DNA of 64,000 nt from CAVYHJ01 sp963768165 [NCBI: uncultured bacterium] (GTDB taxonomy: Bacteria > UBP4 > UBA4092), in contig CAVYHJ010000002.1 of NCBI GenBank assembly GCA_963768165.1, positions 992,001 through 1,056,000 on the forward strand. Reading direction: 5' to 3'. The notes below the pieces were generated by a model. That model was not told the DNA's origin. It worked only from the letters and a program-made list of their open reading frames with translations, and did not search any database. Numbering within the stretch: position 1 is the stretch's first letter; every line of letters begins with the position of its first letter. The translations under genes were made by a program, and so were the position numbers. Below are positions 7,865-16,058 of this stretch, piece after piece.

Positions 7865-8439
7865 AACTCGTCAAATATCTTTTCCTTTTCGTGGTGATCG
7901 CCGGATATTACCACGCTTATGCGAGGGACTCCGGTTCAACGAACTCTCAAAAAAACTCCTCTGTTCAAACCATTGCCTTTTCAACGAGTTCAGCTATTTC
8001 AATTCCCGGTCCCAAGGGAAATGGTTATCAACCCATCAGTTTTGATGTCCTGGGGGGATATGACTACCGGGAACGTATTGCGGTCAACGGCGTTGCGATG
8101 ACCAACAAGGTGGATCAGATTCCTCAAAATGTTAAAGACCTGAATGGAAAAAAAGTCATCATTCAAGGTTATTTGTATCCGATGGAACTCGAAAGTGATG
8201 GTACCATAAAAGATTTTCTATTGCTCCGCAATCAAATTTACTGCTGTTTTGGGGATGCCGTCCGAATCAACGAGTGGATTTCTGTTTCTATGAGCAACGG
8301 GAAACCGTTGAAAGAAAACTTTACTCCCAGTCCGATTACCATCTATGGGACTCTGGAAGTGGGACCCAAATATGATGGAGACGATACGTTACTCAATTTA
8401 TACCGGATGAAAGCCGATAAAGTCATTCAAGATAAATAA
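7861..8439 (+). CDS. DUF3299-like secreted protein, paralogue 4
   Basis: The 192-residue paralogue has a clear N-terminal signal peptide (MKLVKYLFLFVVIAGYYHAYA). The domain then contains ISFDVLGG, KKVIIQGYLYPM, NQIYCCFGDAV and INEW. Like paralogue 2 it has Asp where paralogues 1 and 3 have the third Cys. Its ATG overlaps the stop of paralogue 3 (ATGA). Some copies keep a long hydrophobic anchor while this one looks cleavable, so the paralogues may sit in different places in the envelope. Confidence 0.78.
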   Translation: MKLVKYLFLFVVIAGYYHAYARDSGSTNSQKNSSVQTIAFSTSSAISIPGPKGNGYQPISFDVLGGYDYRERIAVNGVAMTNKVDQIPQNVKDLNGKKVIIQGYLYPMELESDGTIKDFLLLRNQIYCCFGDAVRINEWISVSMSNGKPLKENFTPSPITIYGTLEVGPKYDGDDTLLNLYRMKADKVIQDK

Positions 8440-8457
8440 AGAAAAAGGAAGACATTC

Positions 8458-9087
8458 GTGAAGTTTCTATCTCATATAAAGAAAACACCATTAACAGAAC
8501 GTATGAAATATGGCATTCAATTATTTCTCTTGATTACGGTATTCTTGTGTATTTACGGCGCCTCATGGATTCATGACCCTTCGACGTGTCCCTTTTGCGG
8601 TAAGTTTTCTCAAGGTATACATTTTTCTTCTTTTTTGGGTTGGTTTTCACCTTCTGCAAAATTGGAAGGATACATACCTGTCGGTTTTAATGTTCTGAGC
8701 GGATATAACTATAATCCGTCAACACTAACCAAAGTTTCCAGTACGTCCGCCAGTTCCAACGGGGATTCCATTCCTCCCAGTATTAAAGCTTTGAACGGGA
8801 AAAAAGTTATACTGCAAGGATACGTAGTGCCTGTAGTGGTCATGGACGGTCAAGCCAAATCGTTTATGCTGGTACGCAGCACAATGCTATGCTGTTTTGG
8901 AATTACACCGAAAATGAATGAATGGGTGGATGTGGAAATGAATAACGATAAAATCGCAAAATACCGTATGGACGTCCCCACGAACGTCTATGGAACTTTT
9001 GAAGTCGGAGAAAATTATATCGATGGAACTCTTATGAGTATTTATCGCCTTAAAGCAGATAGCGTCGCCGAGGCAAATACTCAATAA
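8458..9087 (+). CDS. DUF3299-like protein with extra CPFCG motif, paralogue 5
   Basis: The 209-residue protein is the most divergent paralogue. A GTG start at 8458 is used, with AAAGGAAG six bases upstream. After one membrane segment (about residues 20-37) comes DPSTCPFCGKF, a rubredoxin-knuckle-like CPxCG not present in the other four. The domain then has VGFNVLSG, KKVILQGYVVPV, CCFG and MNEW. The stop overlaps the start of the ZIP gene by one base (TAATG), so this gene is coupled to the transporter. The extra cysteines strengthen the case for metal or thiol chemistry. Confidence 0.75.
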   Translation: MKFLSHIKKTPLTERMKYGIQLFLLITVFLCIYGASWIHDPSTCPFCGKFSQGIHFSSFLGWFSPSAKLEGYIPVGFNVLSGYNYNPSTLTKVSSTSASSNGDSIPPSIKALNGKKVILQGYVVPVVVMDGQAKSFMLVRSTMLCCFGITPKMNEWVDVEMNNDKIAKYRMDVPTNVYGTFEVGENYIDGTLMSIYRLKADSVAEANTQ

Positions 9088-9833
9088 TGCTCGTTTGGAC
9101 ATATACTCTTGTCAGTGTAATCGTAGTCAGCCTCCTCTCTTTAATTGGTATTTTCACTCTGACTCTGAATAATGAGCGATTGAAGAAAATATTACTTTTT
9201 CTGGTGAGTTTTGCGGTGGGGGGACTTTTTGGCGACGCCTTAATTCATCTGCTTCCTGAAACCTTTGTAAAACTCGGCCCCAAACTTTCCACTTCTCTTT
9301 ACATACTTTTCGGAATCTTGATTTTCTTTGTCTTGGAACGGTTTATCCGGTGGAGACATTGTCATGTTTTGGACTCGAAGCAACACGTACATCCTGTGGT
9401 AACCATGAATATTATCGGTGATTCGGCCCATAACCTGATTGACGGAATGATTATCGGAGCCAGTTATTCAATTAGTATTCCCATAGGAGTGACCACTTCT
9501 TTGGCGGTTATCTTGCACGAAATTCCTCATGAGATTGGCAATTTCGCCATACTGGTTCATGGTGGACTTAAGGTGAAACGTGCCTTGTTATATAATTTTC
9601 TTACAGCGCTGACAGCCATAGTAGGCGCGATTTTATCTCTCCTCATTGGCACTCATGTCAAGAATTATTCATTGATTATAATGCCGATTACCGCAGGAGG
9701 ATTTCTCTATATCGCTGGGTCGGACTTGATACCGGAATTACATCATAATGTTGAAATTACTGAATCACTTTTGCAGTTATTTTGTATCCTTCTCGGAATT
9801 GGGATTATGGCGCTCTTAATTGTTTTGGAATAA
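9087..9833 (+). CDS. ZIP family metal transporter
   Basis: The 248-residue membrane protein has about eight hydrophobic segments and the ZIP signature residues. HNLIDGMIIGASY in TM4 and HEIPHEIGNFAIL in TM5 form the binuclear metal centre of the family, and GGFLYIAGSDLIPELHH follows. A histidine-containing cytoplasmic loop (RHCHVLDSKQHVH) precedes TM4, as usual. ZIP proteins move Zn(II), Fe(II) or related ions into the cytoplasm; the specificity cannot be read from the sequence. It ends an operon that starts at the ABC ATPase gene and is coupled to the last DUF3299-like gene. This makes the whole locus a likely zinc or divalent-metal uptake system. Confidence 0.93.
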   Translation: MLVWTYTLVSVIVVSLLSLIGIFTLTLNNERLKKILLFLVSFAVGGLFGDALIHLLPETFVKLGPKLSTSLYILFGILIFFVLERFIRWRHCHVLDSKQHVHPVVTMNIIGDSAHNLIDGMIIGASYSISIPIGVTTSLAVILHEIPHEIGNFAILVHGGLKVKRALLYNFLTALTAIVGAILSLLIGTHVKNYSLIIMPITAGGFLYIAGSDLIPELHHNVEITESLLQLFCILLGIGIMALLIVLE

Positions 9834-9855
9834 GCTTTCCCAAGAAAGAAGAACT

Positions 9856-9900
9856 TTAATCACCCAAGGTATTGCTATAGATATCCCCATTACTGATGGC
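9856..9900 (-). pseudogene. Remnant of a pilin gene C-terminus
   Basis: Read on the minus strand, these 45 bases encode AISNGDIYSNTLGD and a stop. This is nearly the same as the end of the intact pilin at 12467-12940 (VSNGDIYRSTLGD). Just upstream the similarity decays and frame-breaking stops appear. It is the relic of a duplicated pilin gene and lies after the C39-like relic, in the same order as the intact pair. Confidence 0.7.
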
Positions 9901-9930
9901 TTAGTTATTATTCATATAGCACCCCATACT

Positions 9931-10128
9931 CTAGGCACAATGGGGAAAGAGGCTACTGGATTGGGTCGTATCTGAGTTACAACAAGAAGCGGATGTGGAA
10001 GATGCCATACCACATGACCCTGAACCACAGGATGCTCCGGTACATTGAGCGAAAGTTATCTGTATACAAAACAGACAAATAATAGCTATGGATATTTCAA
10101 TAAGTTTATTTTTATTAACATGATTCAT
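9931..10128 (-). pseudogene. Truncated copy of the Cys-rich C39-like protein gene
   Basis: The 65-residue frame matches the first 50 or so residues of the intact protein at 13017-13787: a signal peptide (IAIICLFCIQITFAQ) and then CTGASCGSGSCGMASSTS. It stops before the C39-like domain. With the pilin relic next to it, it looks like an internal deletion through a duplicated C39-pilin pair. It could still make a short secreted Cys-rich peptide, because signal peptide and start are intact and TTCTCTTCAT-side sequence gives a GAGAAG ribosome site. Confidence 0.7.
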
Positions 10129-10150
10129 AATTTCTTCTCTTCATTTATTC

Positions 10151-10792
10151 TTAAGGTCTTATTCCTTTTGATCGCTCATCTTGGAAATTTAGTTGGTCAT
10201 TTACAGCTTTTAAAAGACTTTTTCTTGCTTGTTCTGGTGTTTTGTTTAAAACTTTATCAAGAGATTTTAAAGAGTATTTTTTTTGTTCTAGATCATTTTT
10301 AATCTTCATTAAACGCTGTATACCTATCTTAGATGTGTCTTTTGCTAATGTTGCAAAACCTGCAGTAATAAGAAAATAGTGATTTTGGGTAGATCCATTA
10401 CTTAACAATTTTTCAACATAATCATTTATAGAATTCATATGAATACTATCCTTGGATAATTCTCCTATCCCATACAGTGCTCGTGAAACTATATTGTCTC
10501 GTTCATAAGAACCTCGGTCAACTTTCCAACCAAATTGAATTGCTTGATTTTTAGCAAGCGCTACCAATATATCCTGTGTGGAATCATCACTAATTACCTT
10601 AAAAAATACTGAAATAGCATCGGGTCCTAATTGATGTAACATTGTCGTCTCTATAGCATAATCTTTGGAATCGGCATCAAAATGTTCCAAAAACAAATAT
10701 TGGTAAACACTCTCCTCTGAAAATGATGAAGCGAATACATTTTTCATTAGTAAAATGGTCAGCAAACCACAAAAAATAATTCTTTTAAACAT
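10151..10792 (-). CDS. Secreted protein of unknown function, downstream of the metzincin gene
   Basis: I do not recognise this 213-residue protein. The ATG at 10792 is chosen because AAAGGAG lies before it and it opens a clear signal peptide (MFKRIIFCGLLTILLMKNVFAS); the frame is also open much further upstream. The mature part is alpha-helical and charged, with segments such as LGPDAISVFFKVISDD and ALYGIGELSKDS that recall HEAT-like helical repeats. It follows the metzincin gene by 40 bases. It occupies the same cassette position as the TPR-like secreted protein at 13811-14668 but is unrelated to it. A role as specific partner or inhibitor of the protease is a hypothesis from position only. 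Confidence 0.75.
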   Translation of the reverse strand: MFKRIIFCGLLTILLMKNVFASSFSEESVYQYLFLEHFDADSKDYAIETTMLHQLGPDAISVFFKVISDDSTQDILVALAKNQAIQFGWKVDRGSYERDNIVSRALYGIGELSKDSIHMNSINDYVEKLLSNGSTQNHYFLITAGFATLAKDTSKIGIQRLMKIKNDLEQKKYSLKSLDKVLNKTPEQARKSLLKAVNDQLNFQDERSKGIRP

Positions 10793-10832
10793 AGATACTC
10801 CTTTCACAATCAATAATATTTTATTTAGTTCT

Positions 10833-12398
10833 TCAATATAATTCACCATTTGCTCCTCCACTAAACTCATTATAATCAATATAATTATATGTGCCGCCTG
10901 CTTGTCCATAATAAGGGTACATAATATAATTGTTACTTTTATAATTATGTTTGGCTCCTTGAGAATGGCCATATTCATGGGCTAAAACAGCACCAGGTGC
11001 ACCAGAAATTAATATTATATTGGGATTTGAAGGATTATCAGAATTTTCAACACCAGCGGCTCTAACAGGTGCTCCCGTTATATCTGGACCCCATAATTGA
11101 CTAACAACTTTAATATTCCCTTGTAATGGAAATATATCATCTGGAGTTACATTGGTATACCAACCTGTAGCATCTACCCAACCGTTTGGACATTGTATTT
11201 CTGTTATTGTGTAAGAAACAGAGACATCCTTGGATAAATCAAGACATAATGGATAATCTGTATAAGTACAATGCGATACCGAGCAACCAGGTGAATCATT
11301 ATTAACTATTCGTTGACTTGCGTCATTAAAATCTGGATCTGAAGTCCCTGCATATTTGTTTAATGTTAATTTAACGCTGTTATCATCTGGTCCAATTGTA
11401 ATAGTGACGGATGCTGATTTTGAAGGCACTGTAAAACCACAAGCATTTGTTCCTATAACAGTGGCAGTTAAAGTATATGAATTACTTAGAGCCATATATT
11501 TTTCATATCCGGCCGGGTTTATATGATATAGCCAATGATTACCAGAATCTGCAAATCCACTAGGAAAAGTACTTGGCCAAGGGACTGTAATTATTTGAGA
11601 CGTGCCATCAACACTTCCACCTGAGGCAGTGACATCATCTCCACAGAAAGGATAGATTTTATTTATAGTTTGATTTGTAACATCTGCATTATCCATAGAG
11701 AGTGTAACATTTGTCCGTGTTCTAACACATGTTCCACATAGTTTTTTACAGCAACTGCATGTAGAGCCTCCGCAACTGCAACCATTATGTAAACCAGAAC
11801 CATCTCCCTGTTTCCATCCACATTCCCATGTGAACGCTGTATTTTGATAAGTTATATAACTTGCACATTGTGTGGAACAGCCACAATGTGCACCTCCACA
11901 CCCACATTGAGCAATTCCCAATCGGCAATTTTGACCATTATTCCCCCATCGACAGAAGGTCATAGTATCACAATTTTGACCCAAGCACCCTGCACAAGGG
12001 GGATTTCCACAGGTATTGGTCGCGGGTTTGCATTTATTACAGGAACAACATTGGTTACAAGCAACGATGGTATGGCTGCAATTTAAAGAAGCATACGTAC
12101 AGGTGGTATTACTATTACATTTACAACCTTTTTTCCCACAGGCGCAGTTGATGCAAATGGGCATGTTGGGGGGAGGAGAACCTAAATCTATCGTATAGTT
12201 AGGACTGGAGGTATGTCCGCCTGCGGGTTGACCCACGTTAATCTGGATTTGATAATTCTGACTGGAGGCGCTACCTCCCCCCTCATTGGGAGTTAGTAAA
12301 GGGATTTGATAATCCTGACTGGAGGATTGGCTGTGTGCCATAGAGCATAATATTATCAAGAAAAAGCCCAAGAGGATATATCTTATGCACCGAGGCAT
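10833..12398 (-). CDS. Secreted metzincin-type zinc metalloprotease with Cys-rich N-terminus
   Basis: The 521-residue protein starts at the ATG at 12398 (AAAAGGAA upstream) with a signal peptide ending MAHSQ. Residues about 24-75 hold three S-x-NY-x-I repeats. Residues about 80-235 are a cysteine-rich region almost identical to that of the protein at 14686-16023. A beta-rich middle follows, then a C-terminal catalytic region with HEYGHSQGAKH (about residues 474-484). This is the HExxHxxGxxH zinc site of metzincins, with a Met-turn candidate YIMYPY about ten residues later. The short spacing to the Met-turn is compact, so the subfamily is uncertain. It is probably exported and active outside the cytoplasm. 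The neighbouring pilin and C39-like genes form a cassette with it. Confidence 0.85.
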   Translation of the reverse strand: MPRCIRYILLGFFLIILCSMAHSQSSSQDYQIPLLTPNEGGGSASSQNYQIQINVGQPAGGHTSSPNYTIDLGSPPPNMPICINCACGKKGCKCNSNTTCTYASLNCSHTIVACNQCCSCNKCKPATNTCGNPPCAGCLGQNCDTMTFCRWGNNGQNCRLGIAQCGCGGAHCGCSTQCASYITYQNTAFTWECGWKQGDGSGLHNGCSCGGSTCSCCKKLCGTCVRTRTNVTLSMDNADVTNQTINKIYPFCGDDVTASGGSVDGTSQIITVPWPSTFPSGFADSGNHWLYHINPAGYEKYMALSNSYTLTATVIGTNACGFTVPSKSASVTITIGPDDNSVKLTLNKYAGTSDPDFNDASQRIVNNDSPGCSVSHCTYTDYPLCLDLSKDVSVSYTITEIQCPNGWVDATGWYTNVTPDDIFPLQGNIKVVSQLWGPDITGAPVRAAGVENSDNPSNPNIILISGAPGAVLAHEYGHSQGAKHNYKSNNYIMYPYYGQAGGTYNYIDYNEFSGGANGELY

Positions 12399-12466
12399 GT
12401 TGTCTGTTCCTTTTAAGAAATACAATACGACCATCAAGGGCTATACTCCCTGTAATATGGAATTGT

Positions 12467-12940
12467 TTAATCACCCAGGGTACTGCGATAAATATCCCCA
12501 TTGCTGACAGTGCCATTGGTCGGGTCATAACTCATAGGATACGTCATAGAATCACAACACATCCACATATCCGGCATCCAGTCAGTCCATCCATCCGGGC
12601 CTACGCTATTAATACAAAAGGCTTGCATATTCATACACCGGGTGGTCATATAAGGCATTGGCATCCCTTGGACGAAAGGGTCATTGGGAACAGTCGTCAG
12701 ATAGGAGACCGGAGTGGTGAGGATTTGACAGACACAACAACAGGGATAACAGTTATTATCTACCAGATAGGACTCCATCCCTGTCGCAAGGGTTTCTTCT
12801 TCTGCCATGACACGAGAGACTTTGGCACGGACAGAAGCATTCAGATAGTTGGGGATGGCAATGGCGGCCAGGATGGCAATAATGGCTACTACGATTAAGA
12901 GTTCGATTAAGGTAAAACCTTTATTTTTATGAAGTTGCAT
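12467..12940 (-). CDS. Cysteine-rich type IV pilin-like protein
   Basis: The 157-residue protein begins MQLHKNKGFTLIELL, a class III prepilin site, followed by a hydrophobic helix ending AIPNYL. Unlike the pilin at 2693-3328, its head has nine cysteines, including the cluster CYPCCCVC where GspG-like proteins have a short loop. The late YDPTNGTVSNGDIYRS turn is kept. AAAGGA precedes the ATG. It lies between the C39-like gene and the metzincin gene, and its cysteine content matches those neighbours. It may form a pseudopilus or surface fibre with them. No assembly ATPase or prepilin peptidase is in the window. Confidence 0.85.
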   Translation of the reverse strand: MQLHKNKGFTLIELLIVVAIIAILAAIAIPNYLNASVRAKVSRVMAEEETLATGMESYLVDNNCYPCCCVCQILTTPVSYLTTVPNDPFVQGMPMPYMTTRCMNMQAFCINSVGPDGWTDWMPDMWMCCDSMTYPMSYDPTNGTVSNGDIYRSTLGD

Positions 12941-13016
12941 AATTTATCCTTTCCACCCTGAAGGGTGTCCTACACGTAGGAGGGCATTCATGCCCGATAG
13001 ACAAGATGATGTTGTT

Positions 13017-13787
13017 TTATTCGGCTAATGAGATGGTTGATTGTTTTTGGAGTTCCAAGACATACCCTTCCCATTGTTTCAAGAATTCCTCCTTTGTTAA
13101 GGTAATTTTTTTCTTAGTGGAATCGGTGAATGTCAAGATATTTTTCTTTTTATCCAACGCGGTTAATACCGCAATATGGTCGGGGAAATAAATGATGACC
13201 GGTAATGGATGTTTGAATAATTCCTCGTAAGGCATTTTATACCCTTTGGCAACCAATCCCAGTTTATTAGCGACTTGCGCCATGTCCCTCATGGAAATGC
13301 CTTTACCGGCATCATAATCGGGAATCTGTTGAGTGACTTTTTGGGTTGTGATAGACGTTTTGTATCGCTGGGCAAGATAGGCGAATGCCCAAGGACCATT
13401 ATCTTTATCCATGCGGGTCATCGTGAACAAAGTCACTTGATCCGGTGCACCACAGGAACTCATCCCCCCACAACCGCCATTAGAACCACAAGAACCTGAC
13501 CCGCATCCATTTGCCATACTGGTGTTCTGGGGACTCGAACCACAACAAGACATGGAAGAAGTCGTGTTTTGTGACCCACAACTCATCCCAGAGCCACAGC
13601 CAGACCCCTTAGCGCTCATCCCACAAGAACTACCGCAAGAACCCGATGTGGAAGATGCCATTCCACATGACCCTGTCCCTCCACTACAGGATGACCCGGT
13701 GCATTGGGCGAGAGTTATTTGTATACAAAATAGACAAATTATTAATAACGAAATTACAACACGATTATTTTTATTAATGTGATACAT
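13017..13787 (-). CDS. Secreted Cys-rich protein with degenerate C39-like peptidase domain
   Basis: The 256-residue protein has a signal peptide (about residues 1-28) and then a low-complexity Gly/Ser/Cys region with 13 cysteines between residues 29 and 112. A C39-like domain covers about 117-245. In active C39 peptidases a conserved Cys precedes Gly (CGxxxL); here the site reads DNGPWAFAYLA, with Asn130 in place of Cys. His204 (PDHIAVLTALD) and Asp222 (FTDS) line up with the other catalytic positions. The protein may therefore be a non-catalytic binding domain, as known for C39-like domains of some bacteriocin transporters. It is followed by the pilin gene, and a truncated copy lies at 9931-10128. 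Confidence 0.75.
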   Translation of the reverse strand: MYHINKNNRVVISLLIICLFCIQITLAQCTGSSCSGGTGSCGMASSTSGSCGSSCGMSAKGSGCGSGMSCGSQNTTSSMSCCGSSPQNTSMANGCGSGSCGSNGGCGGMSSCGAPDQVTLFTMTRMDKDNGPWAFAYLAQRYKTSITTQKVTQQIPDYDAGKGISMRDMAQVANKLGLVAKGYKMPYEELFKHPLPVIIYFPDHIAVLTALDKKKNILTFTDSTKKKITLTKEEFLKQWEGYVLELQKQSTISLAE

Positions 13788-13810
13788 AATTTCTCCTGTT
13801 TTTTAAATAT

Positions 13811-14668
13811 CTATGGTTGCTTCATCTCCCTTTCGCATTCTTGTAACTTATTATCTATCTCATTCGATAAATTCGACATACGTTCATGGCTCAGGGTTGT
13901 GGAATTTCCTAACATTTCTGTGAGCATATCTTCATGCGATACTAAATATTCTCTCGCCATATAGTAATACTCTGTGGATTTAGAATAATTGTGAAGTTCC
14001 TTATAACAATCACCTATGTTTTTCGGTACGATTATTAGGGTAATATATTTGGCAAAATCAGCCGATGCTTTTTTGTGAGCAATTCTATCTTTGGGGTCGG
14101 AAGACCTTATCGCCGTTGAATCGGAATATATTGGGGTATGTGTGAAATTCATCATATCCTCATAATAATGAATAGCGGAAGTATAATTGCCTAATTGATA
14201 TTCACAATCCCCCATAAATACGTCGGAACTTTCACCTTTTCCTTTTTTATGATATTCTTCCGCCTTCACAAAATCCTTTTTGTCATAGTAAAAATGAGCC
14301 AACCCTGCATAGGTGTTTGGCAATATAGCATCGGCTATAGATTTTGATTGACTTTGAAATCGGGTTAATTCATCCAATAAACATCCCTCCGTCGAATCAT
14401 GTTCATTCTTGGCATCTAAACACCGAATTTTCAAGTCATAGGCACCATCTATCTCCAAATAATTATCTTGATTGATGGCCGTGCTAATAACACTATTACA
14501 AAGTGCCAAAGCGTCGTCATACTTCTTATTAAATAATAATTGGGTAGCGTTAAAGTTCATCTGGCTTAACTCTTCATCTTTCCCATACGCCATCCATGTG
14601 AGACACACCGACATTAGCAAAAATAGTATTCCTTTTCTATGTATTTGATTCTTAAAAAACTTTTTCAT
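13811..14668 (-). CDS. Secreted TPR-like helical protein
   Basis: The 285-residue protein starts at the ATG at 14668, with GGAG nine bases upstream, and has a signal peptide ending MAYGKDEE. The mature part contains several TPR-like helical pairs, for example ATQLLFNKKYDDALALCN, YAGLAHFYYDKKDFVKAEEYHKK and GDCEYQLGNYTSAIHYYEDM. It follows the Cys-rich protein gene by 17 bases. It occupies the cassette position that an unrelated secreted protein holds in the second copy (10151-10792). It probably binds a protein partner in the periplasm or outside; a specific partnership with the preceding Cys-rich protein is inferred from position. Confidence 0.75.
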   Translation of the reverse strand: MKKFFKNQIHRKGILFLLMSVCLTWMAYGKDEELSQMNFNATQLLFNKKYDDALALCNSVISTAINQDNYLEIDGAYDLKIRCLDAKNEHDSTEGCLLDELTRFQSQSKSIADAILPNTYAGLAHFYYDKKDFVKAEEYHKKGKGESSDVFMGDCEYQLGNYTSAIHYYEDMMNFTHTPIYSDSTAIRSSDPKDRIAHKKASADFAKYITLIIVPKNIGDCYKELHNYSKSTEYYYMAREYLVSHEDMLTEMLGNSTTLSHERMSNLSNEIDNKLQECEREMKQP

Positions 14669-14685
14669 AAGTAAACTCCTTTTTG

Positions 14686-16023
14686 TTATTGTGCTTGACT
14701 TCCCCAACAGGGTGTGGCATTAGGCCCTTCATGATCAGGCGAAGAGATAGTACATGAGTATTGTATATTTGCATCCTTAACCGTACAAAGATGACAATTC
14801 CCACCGGTGGAATTTACACAAGCCCATGGTACCTGATACAATTCATACATCTTTTCACAATAACAATAACCTTCGGCACCTAATCCACAACCCGGTGGGT
14901 TCGACGACGAACAATGATCAATACAACCTGGGTCACCTCGTTGACAGCCAATCCCAAATCCTCCCGATTGGCATCCGACACAACAATTAGAAGATGGCTT
15001 TGAGTTTGGTCCAGTACAGGCAATTCCACCACCCACATGGTGATCTTTACATAAAGGTCTGTTTGCAGCGTTTGATGCTTGCATACAACCACAAGGCCCT
15101 GTTCCAGAATATTTCTTGTCTGGCCAATCATAACAAATATCAATAGTAATGGAACTGCAATTGGGACTAAGACCATTACAATTAGCATTATTACATCCAC
15201 AGCATGGTTTGGGACAAGGATTATCCCCACAAATAGATTTACAGACATTAGGTTCATTACATTTTACCAATACATTATTTCTTGTCCAGCATTTACTGCA
15301 TCCTTTTCCACCACAGGTTCCGCATGATATTTTACAACAACCGCATGTAGTGCCTCCACAACCACATGGTCCTTTATGGAAACTGTCATTTACATGAGGA
15401 TCGGTTGCACTATATTTCCAATTACATTCCCAAGTAAACCCTTCGGTCCCTTTTCCATAAGATAAAAAACTTGAGCATAGTGTAGAACAGCCACAATGTG
15501 CACCTCCACACCCACATTGAGCAATTCCCAATCGGCAATTTTGACCATTATTCCCCATCCGACAGAACAATGTAGTATCACAATTTTGTCCGAGGCATCC
15601 TGCACAAGTAGGATAACCACAGGTGTTGGTTGCGGGTTTGCATTTGTTACAGGAACAACATTGGTTACAAGCAACGATGGTATGGCTGCAATTTAAAGAA
15701 GCATACGTACAGACGGTATTACTATTACATTTACAACCTTTTTTTACACAGAGACAGTTGGTGCAAATAGGCATGTTGGTTGGTGGAGAACCCAAATCTA
15801 TCGCATAATTAGCACTGGCAGCCTGCCCGGATGCGGGTTGCCCTACGTTAATTTGGATTTGATAATTTTGGCTGGCGGATTGTCCTCCCCCCTCACTGGG
15901 AGTTAGTAAAGGGATTTGATAATTCGCACTCGAGGATTGGCTATATGTCATAGATGAGAATATCAGCAATGAACTACCGAGAAATATAGGCATATATATC
16001 TTCCTTATGTTCCAGTGAACCAT
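14686..16023 (-). CDS. Secreted protein with 61 cysteines and NYxI repeats
   Basis: The 445-residue protein has a signal peptide ending SMTYSQ, three S-A-NY-x-I repeats (about residues 30-75), and then cysteine-rich sequence to the end, 61 Cys in all. Many are in CGCGG, CCxC and CxxC clusters. About 200 residues after the signal peptide are nearly identical to the metzincin at 10833-12398. After CGTC the two diverge completely: here the tail remains Cys-rich (CCGCNNANC, GCQRGDPGC) and has no zinc-protease motif. AAAGGA lies before the ATG. A disulfide-rich or metal-binding surface protein is likely. I do not know a named family for the C-terminal part. Confidence 0.8.
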   Translation of the reverse strand: MVHWNIRKIYMPIFLGSSLLIFSSMTYSQSSSANYQIPLLTPSEGGGQSASQNYQIQINVGQPASGQAASANYAIDLGSPPTNMPICTNCLCVKKGCKCNSNTVCTYASLNCSHTIVACNQCCSCNKCKPATNTCGYPTCAGCLGQNCDTTLFCRMGNNGQNCRLGIAQCGCGGAHCGCSTLCSSFLSYGKGTEGFTWECNWKYSATDPHVNDSFHKGPCGCGGTTCGCCKISCGTCGGKGCSKCWTRNNVLVKCNEPNVCKSICGDNPCPKPCCGCNNANCNGLSPNCSSITIDICYDWPDKKYSGTGPCGCMQASNAANRPLCKDHHVGGGIACTGPNSKPSSNCCVGCQSGGFGIGCQRGDPGCIDHCSSSNPPGCGLGAEGYCYCEKMYELYQVPWACVNSTGGNCHLCTVKDANIQYSCTISSPDHEGPNATPCWGSQAQ

Positions 16024-16058
16024 TTTATTCCTTTACCCTTCTACTTGTCCACATATTT

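Noticed and set aside
10793-10978. 62-residue N-terminal extension of the secreted protein at 10151-10792
   Set aside because: The ATG at 10792 has a strong ribosome site and opens a signal peptide, whereas the extension overlaps the end of the metzincin gene.
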